Shown: positions 58,312-64,000 of the stretch, one piece after another
Layout of the letters: each line of letters starts with the position of its first letter
Position numbering within the stretch: position 1 is the stretch's first letter
Source of the DNA: Manihot esculenta
Taxonomy: Eukaryota; Streptophyta; Magnoliopsida; Malpighiales; Euphorbiaceae
Assembly: GCF_001659605.2 (NCBI RefSeq)
Contig: NC_035164.2
Span: 1,451,001-1,515,000 of the forward strand
Direction: 5' to 3'
Length of the DNA stretch: 64,000 bases
Made by a program: the position numbers and the translations under genes
The notes under the pieces: model-generated
What the model was told of the DNA's origin: nothing
The model's database searches: none
The model's input: only the letters and a program-made list of their open reading frames with translations

Positions 58312-61300
58312 CGTAACGACCCGAAAATCGGACCGTTACCGGTGCTAGGATTCAGATCGGCTTAAGGCCGTCGGGACCCGTAGCAAGCCTCACATACAAC
58401 CTCTATACTTGTTTAATCCCATACATGATCAACATACTCATAAAACTGTAAACTTTTTCTTTCCTTTACCAAGCTTAGCCTGTGCATGCACATAACTATA
58501 AACATAAACCACACTCTGGAGCCCTCATCAAATGCTCCAATGGGGTATCATAACATACATTAAGCTTGGTTAAACATAAACAACATAAAAATATTTTATA
58601 GATCATGTATGAAGGGGATAACCATACACATAGGGTCAAGCACAATTCTAATCCTCAATATCATTATTACATGACTATTCAATACTTTACAATTTATCAT
58701 GTCCACATCTAACTATTACATAACATAACTTTACTCTTCTTGACCTCCTAGCCTAACCCGTACCTGCATACCTGGGGGATTAGGGAAATGGGGTGAGCTA
58801 CTAGAGCCCAGTGAGCAGAATAATAAAACATTTAAAACATATGCTATAATGGAATGCATCACATCACAGACAAATCACATTAAGGATGAACTTGTCACCA
58901 ATAGTCCTCTACATATCCAATAGTGCCAGGGACGTAGAATGGGTCTTCCTGGACTTCCTCTTACATAACATATCATAACATTCCAATGTGCCAGGGACGT
59001 AGAATGGGTCTTCCTGGACTTTCTCTTACATTGTGCCAGGGACGTAGAATGGGTCTTCCTGGACTTCCATACCATATCATCATCATCACATCATACCATA
59101 TCGTACGAGGACTAATGGATCATTCAATATTCATCCACATCAACAACATAAAATGCAATGCAACATATTTGTGAAGTCTAATGCAACAACCTAATATATC
59201 TCATGGCATTCATGATGTGTGAATTGTAATACCCGGCTAGATTCCGGCATCGGAATCCCTACCTTTCGGCGGAAGCTCCGTTGGAACTTGGAATTTCCGA
59301 AGATGCCAGAGTCTTCTAGAGGGGTAAAATGTATTTTCTAAAATGTTTTACATGATTTTATAGTTTTAATGCAAAAGGAAATTTAGTTTTGAAAAGAAAA
59401 GACCAATGAGGCATTTGCCAGGTTCGGCCGCCGAAAGTCAAGTTCGGCAGCCGAACATGGGATAGTTTAGGAGGCACATTAGGCTTCCGAAGGTGGCTTT
59501 CTTTCGGCAGCCGAACCTCAGGTTTGGCCGCCGAACGTGGTGAAGTTTTGGCAGCAGCTTTGGCCGCCGAAGGAGGTTTAGCCGGCCACCTATAAAAGGC
59601 CCCGTGTCCGGAAAAGGGGCGAGTTTTCTCTCTCTTTTCGGGCATAGGTGAGTTCATGCTCTCCTTTGATTGTTTTTATGCTTTTTCTTCAAATCCCTCA
59701 AGTTTTCATGAGTTTTATCTTTGCTTTGAAGAGTTTTAAGCTTTGATCAAAGTTTTGAGAGCTTGGAGACTTTTGGAGCTTGGACTCTCCATACCTTCAA
59801 GTTGGGTCGCACCAACCCTCGATCTTCAAGAGGTAAGTGTAGATCTCTATCTTTTATGACATTTTAAGTGAGTTTTATGAAGGGTTAAGGGCTAGGAATG
59901 CATGGGTTGTGTGGATGTGCATGTTTGGGTTTTGATACCCTTTATGATAAAAGTATGTTAATGCATGTTTATGTGATGTTTGTTGGGGGTTTAGGCTAGT
60001 TTGAGACCCCGATATGCTTGTTGTATGAGTTGTGCATGTTTTGGAAGTGTTGAATGTGAGTGTGGGAGGTTTTGGAAGCGGATTGCATAAGGCAGAAATG
60101 GGTTCTGCCTTACTGGGGAACCCAGGTTCGGCCGCCGAAAGTGGTTTCGGCTTCCGAACCTGCCTGTGGAAGCAATCTTTAGCCGCCAAACCTTGCCCCC
60201 AAAAATAGACTTTCGGCTCTAGAAGGGACTTTCGGCCGCCAAAGGTGCCGCCGAAAGTGCCTGACTTTCGGATCTGTGGGAGCATTCGACCGCCGAAGGT
60301 GCCCTGTCCAGCCTTCCTTTGCCTATTTTGCATGCATGTTTTGAGGTGTTTTAGAGGGGTTTTTGGGGAGACGTTTGACGTTTAGTGTTATGTTAGAGTT
60401 GTTTGGTCCCTCATTTGAGTCCACCTGTGTAGGATCGGACCTGAGGAACCGAGGTGGTCGGCAGTGTTAGCTGCTTCTTCAGAGTTAGTTCAGAGCTAGC
60501 CAGAGGTGAGTAAAACTGAACTTTATGTTTTAAGATAAAGCAAATGAACTTTAGAGCATGATCCATGCATCATAAAATGCCATGATATATATATATTAGG
60601 TTGTTTTGCATTAGAATTCACGAATATGATGCATTGCATAATATGTTGTTGATGTGGATGGATATTGGATGATCCTTAGCCCTCAATATGAGATGAGATG
60701 ACATGATATGAGATGATATGGCATGAGATGGAAAGACCAGGTGTGGCCTAATCGCCCCTGGCATTATGTTATATGTAAGAAAAGACTAGGTGTGGCCTAA
60801 TCGCTCTTGGCATAGTTGGACATGTTATGATATGAGCTATGTAAGAAAAGACCAGGCGTGGCCTTATCGCCCCTGGCACAGTTTGACATATTACGATATG
60901 TGGAGGGCTATTGGTAACAAGTTCATCCTTGATGTGATATGTTTGTGATGTGATGCATTTCATGAAAGCATATGTTTAAAAGATTTTATTATTGTTCTGC
61001 TCACTGGGCTTTATAGCTCACCCCTCTCCCCTAACCCCAGGCTTGCAGGGTCAGAGGTAGTTCAGGAGGTCATCGGGTTAAGGCTATGGTTATGCTATGT
61101 AATAGAATAGTAGTGGATATGATGTAATGTAAAGTTGTGTAATTATGAAAAAGAAATGTATTGTGTAGAGATGATGCAAAGTAAGGTTATGTTATATACA
61201 GAGTTATAGTATTGTGTTTGGCCCGAGTTGGATAATTCCTTTATACATGAGTTTTATATTGACATATGTGTTGGACCGAGTTTGACATAAGGTATGCTGA

Positions 61301-62858
61301 CCCTATTAGAGCATTATTGAGGGCTCTAGCATAGAGGTTCTATGTGTTCAGACATAGTGCATGCACAGGTCAAGCTTGATAAATGAAAAGTTTTAATATT
61401 TTATGGAAATGTTTGATCATGTATGGGATTATACCAGCTGTATAGGATGCATTGTAGGCTTGCTACGGGTCCCGGCGGCCTTAAGCCGATCTGGACCCTA
61501 GCGCCGGTAGCGGTCCGGTTTTCGGGTTGTTACATGAATCATGCTAAAACTTTATTTATTCACTTTGCAACATAAAGAGTTATTCTACTCACCTCAGTCT
61601 AGCTCTGACAAGACACTGAAGCAGCTGACTCATTGCTGGGGTCCTCGGTTCCTCGGGTCCGAACCTACACAGGTGGACTTCAAATGAGGGACCACACATA
61701 CATGAACATGACTCTAAAATACTCCCCGAAAACCCCCCTAAAACATTTTAAAACAATCATAGAAAACATGCAAAGGAAGGCTGAACATGGCACTTTCGGA
61801 GGCAGGTTCGACGGCCGAAAGTCCCTCCAGAGCTGAAAGTCATGCATGTTCGGCGGCACCTTCAGTGGCCGAAACTCCCTTCCAGAGCCGAAAGTCCACT
61901 TTCGGGGGCAGGGTTCGGCAGCCAAAGGCTGGCCTCCACAGACAGGTTCGGCGGCCGAAAGTCCCTTCGGCTGCCGAACCTGAGTTCTTCCAAAGGGCAG
62001 AACTCAGCCTCCAATCATGCACATTTGCCTCCCAAACCAATCAACTCAAACACAACACTTCCACAACATGCATACACACATACATAAGCTCCTAGGGGCT
62101 TCAAACTATCTTAAACCCCAACTACAACACATCAAACATACATAAACAACCCACATTGTTCAAAACTCAACATAAACCCATAAACTCAATAAAAACCTAA
62201 ACATGCATTTCTCTCCCATAACTTTCATAAAACTTGTTTAAAACATAAAATGGGCTAAAGATCTACTCTTACCTCTTGAAGATCGAGAGGAGAGGCGATC
62301 TAACTCGGAGATGGGAGATATCTAACTCTTTGGGTCTCCAAACTTCAAAACTTACTCTTTTTGCTCAAATATCTTCAAACCAAGATAAAATTGGTTAAAA
62401 CTCGAAAGATTGGAGGAAAACATCAAAAATCAACCATGGGAGAGCATGGACTCACCGTTGGCCAAAAATAGGGAGAAAACTCACCCGTTTCGGCCATGGA
62501 GCCCTCTTATAGGGGCTGGCTAGACCACCTTTCGGCAGCCTAAAGTGCCTCCAAAACTCATGCAAGTTCGGCGGCCGAACATGACCTTCGGTGGCCGAAC
62601 CTGAACCACTTTTGGAAGCCTAACTTGTCCCCCTAAACTATCTCATGTTCGGCGGCCGAACCTGAGGTTCGGCTGCCGAACCTGGAAATGCCTCCATGGT
62701 CTTTTTTCATTCAAAATCCAGTTTCTTTCTTACTCAAAATCTTAAAATACATTAAAACATTTTATAAAAACATGATTTTACCCTTCTAGAGGTTTTCGAC
62801 ATCCGAGATTCCACTGGACGGTAGGAATTCCGATACCGGAGTCTAGCTGAGTATTACA
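58312..62858 (-). repeat. Element C, 5' LTR (composite LTR)
   Basis: 4547 bp. Outer parts 58312-59224 and 61540-62858 form a normal minus-strand LTR of about 2.2 kb, and solo LTR I sits between them. The first base of the terminus is mutated (CGTAACG instead of TGTAACG), and the far end reads GTCTAGCTGAGTATTACA. It is nearly identical to the left LTR along its whole length, including the internal insertion. Confidence 0.9.
59225..61534 (+). mobile_element. Solo LTR I (Tekay subfamily), inside C 5' LTR
   Basis: 2310 bp, starts TGTAATACCCGGCTAGATTC, ends TCGGGTTGTTACA, with TGAAT at 59220-59224 and 61535-61539. The TATA box is at 59591-59598. Sequence, insertion point and target duplication match E, but it lacks about 70 bp of GGCCGCC repeat units that E has. 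Confidence 0.92.
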
Positions 62859-63240
62859 AAGAGTTTTAACCCGTCTAGTAGTACAGAGATAGTGCATGCA
62901 CGGGTTGAGCCTTGGTACAGAGCAAAGTTTTATATTTTTACAGCAAATGTATGATCATGTATGAGATTTTACAGGTACACAGAGAGTATGGCAGGCTTGC
63001 TACGGGTCCCGGCGACCTTAAGTCGATCTGGATCCTAGCGTAGCGGTCCGATTTTCGGGGCGTTACATAAGTCCCTCACTTTCTTTTCCGTCCAAATTCG
63101 TAGTCCTTCCGTCCATTTAAACCGTTTGTTCAAAGAGTCAAAGGTGAGAGGTGATAATTTTTTTCAAAAATACCCTTCTCTCAATGTGAAATCCCTATTT
63201 TTTTCTCTTTCATGTTTTCTCCAGTTGTAGAAAGGGTAGG

Positions 63241-63311
63241 AAGAAGAAGAAGAAGAAGAAGAAGAAGTTGCAGAAAGGGTAGGACGAAGAAGAAGAAGAA
63301 GAAGAAGAAGA
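63241..63311. repeat. (GAA)n microsatellites in the MITE
   Basis: Two pure AAG/GAA runs, 63241-63267 and about 63285-63311, follow duplicated GTTG(T/C)AGAAAGGGTAGGA words. The MITE copy 2 begins the same run at the window end. Confidence 0.9.
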
Positions 63312-63521
63312 GGCATTTGGGTTTGGGTTTTGTGATTTTGAAATAGCGGGATTTTTAGAGGGTTAATTTTGTCAATTTATGTGTCTCAAACGGCTATTTT
63401 GAACGGAAGGACTACGAATTTGGATAGAAAAGAAAGTGAGGGACTTAAGTGTTGGATCGCCAAAATAGAAGGAGAAGTGTTAATTACGTTAAATCTCAGG
63501 AATTAAAAAGTAATTTTTCCT

Positions 63522-63736
63522 TTAAGAAATGTGTGAATCAATCACATTTTATGAGGAAGTGATTATTTGAATATTGTATTAGTGATGTCTATCTTTCCTA
63601 GAAAAGAATTTATTATTTTACTTGTAAACTGTCACTTGGAGATCAAGTCATGTCTGCAGCCTTATCTTTCCTAGACATAGAATACACAATTAGACCACGT
63701 TTGTCAAATACAAATTTAAAAGTTGTGTTTAAGAAA
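63522..63736 (+). repeat. 209-bp repeat unit, copy 2
   Basis: Matches 21738-21956 almost throughout, from TTTAAGAAATGTG(T/A)GAATC(A/G)ATCACATTTTAT to AAATTTAAAAGTTGTGTTTA. It again contains the BAHD distal-promoter-like words. It lies on the far side of the transposon nest and leads into a second MITE copy. Confidence 0.88.
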
Positions 63737-64000
63737 GAGAAAATTACTTTTTAATTCCTGAGATTTAACATAATTAACACTTCTGTCCCTTTATTTTGGC
63801 GACCCAACACTTAAGTCTTTCACTTTCTTTTCCGTCCAAATTCGTAGTCCTTCCGTCCATTTAAACCGTTTGGTCAAAGAGTTAAAGGTGAGAGGTGATA
63901 ATTTTTTCCAAAAATACCCTTCTCTCAATGTGAAATCCCTATTTTTTTTCTCTTTTATGTTTTCTCCGGTTGTAGAAAGGGTAGGAAGAAGAAGAAGAAG
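63737..64000. mobile_element. MULE-like MITE, copy 2 (cut by the window end)
   Basis: Starts GAGAAAATTACTTTTTAATT after TTTAAGAAA (63728-63736) and follows copy 1 base for base with few changes (GGCGACCCAACACTTAAGTC, TTCGTAGTCCTTCCGTCCAT), into the GAA run at the window end. It lacks the LTR insertion that split copy 1, so it shows the empty-site sequence CACTTAAGTCTTTCAC. Confidence 0.85.

Larger units (their letters stand above)
23954..62858 (-). mobile_element. Element C: full-length Tekay chromovirus, minus strand, carrying all inner insertions
   Basis: C begins TGTAACGACCCG at 23954 and ends GAGTATTACA at 62858, flanked by AAGAG at 23949-23953 and 62859-62863, inside solo LTR A. Read on the minus strand the order is 5' LTR (62858-58312), tRNA-Met-type primer site (58308-58296), gag, protease, RT, RNase H, integrase with chromodomain, polypurine tract and 3' LTR (45916-23954). 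It is interrupted by B (23988-41340), F with G (47312-52127) and H (55739-57966). Solo LTRs E and I sit in its two LTRs. At least eight stop codons break its frames. It was a complete element when it arrived. Confidence 0.9.
22037..63067 (+). mobile_element. Element A: Tekay-type solo LTR, split by element C
   Basis: Pieces 22037-23953 and 62864-63067 join to one LTR of about 2.1 kb that starts TGTAATACCCGG and ends CGGGGCGTTACA. It is flanked by TAAGT at 22032-22036 and 63068-63072. A TATAAAAG box lies at 22301-22308. Palindromic TTCGGCCGCCGAA-type motifs cluster at about 22210-22280 and 22820-23080. Tandem units ending GGGCCGGGCACAG lie at about 23450-23590. No internal region is present, so it is a solo LTR formed by LTR-LTR recombination. 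It is more diverged than the other LTRs here and is the oldest LTR insertion in the nest. Confidence 0.88.
21957..63521. mobile_element. MULE-like MITE with long terminal inverted repeats, copy 1, split by the LTR nest
   Basis: Left arm 21957-22036 and right part 63073-63521 join across the nest to about 530 bp. The outer sequences are inverted repeats: GGGAAAATTATTTTTTAGTC on the left against GGAAAAATTACTTTTTAATT read inward from 63521. The complementarity continues at 63073-63110 against about 63400-63447. Flanks are TTTAAGAGA (21948-21956) and TTTAAGAAA (63522-63530), a 9-bp target duplication with one mismatch. Long inverted arms and a 9-bp duplication are typical of Mutator-like elements. 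There is no coding capacity. The inner part carries GAA repeats. Confidence 0.75.

Overview
This window is nuclear DNA from a flowering plant, most likely a eudicot. The evidence is a chloroplast-type MRS2 magnesium transporter gene split into 13 exons by GT/AG introns, a single-exon BAHD acyltransferase, very AT-rich intergenic DNA, and a large nest of plant LTR retrotransposons of the Ty3/gypsy Tekay (Del) and Athila/Tat types. Euphorbiaceae or another Malpighiales family is my guess; I could not test it. No bacterial features, CRISPR array, rRNA or tRNA gene was seen.

Positions 1-16177 are the gene-bearing part. At the left edge lies the 5' end of a minus-strand armadillo-type (SAAL1-like) gene. 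A 1.26 kb divergent intergenic region separates it from a complete plus-strand MRS2-11-type CorA transporter gene (2067-9470, 447 aa). A 5 kb AT-rich intergenic stretch follows, then a complete BAHD acyltransferase (14855-16177) with its TATA box.

Positions 16178-22036 hold no intact gene. They contain repeated blocks of the BAHD flanks, including a second copy of its proximal promoter with no gene behind it. This suggests an old tandem BAHD cluster that lost members.

Positions 22037-63067 are one transposon nest whose order can be read from target-site duplications (TSDs). A MULE-like MITE was hit by element A (solo Tekay LTR, TSD TAAGT). A was hit by C (full Tekay element on the minus strand, TSD AAGAG). 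C was hit in its left LTR by B (full Tekay, plus strand, TSD GGCGC), in its integrase by hAT-like element F (TSD CACACAAT), and in its gag by LTR H. F was hit by G (Tekay, TSD AATTG), and B by D (a shortened Athila/Tat-like element, TSD GGTTC). Both LTRs of C carry a solo LTR (E and I) at the same position with the same TSD TGAAT, so C transposed with a composite LTR of about 4.6 kb. The coding regions of B and C are broken, mostly by CAG-to-TAG changes. G keeps an open integrase-chromodomain frame, and D keeps an open gag frame fused to a remnant of pol. After the nest, the flanking sequence resumes (63068-64000) with another copy of the 209 bp repeat unit and of the MITE.
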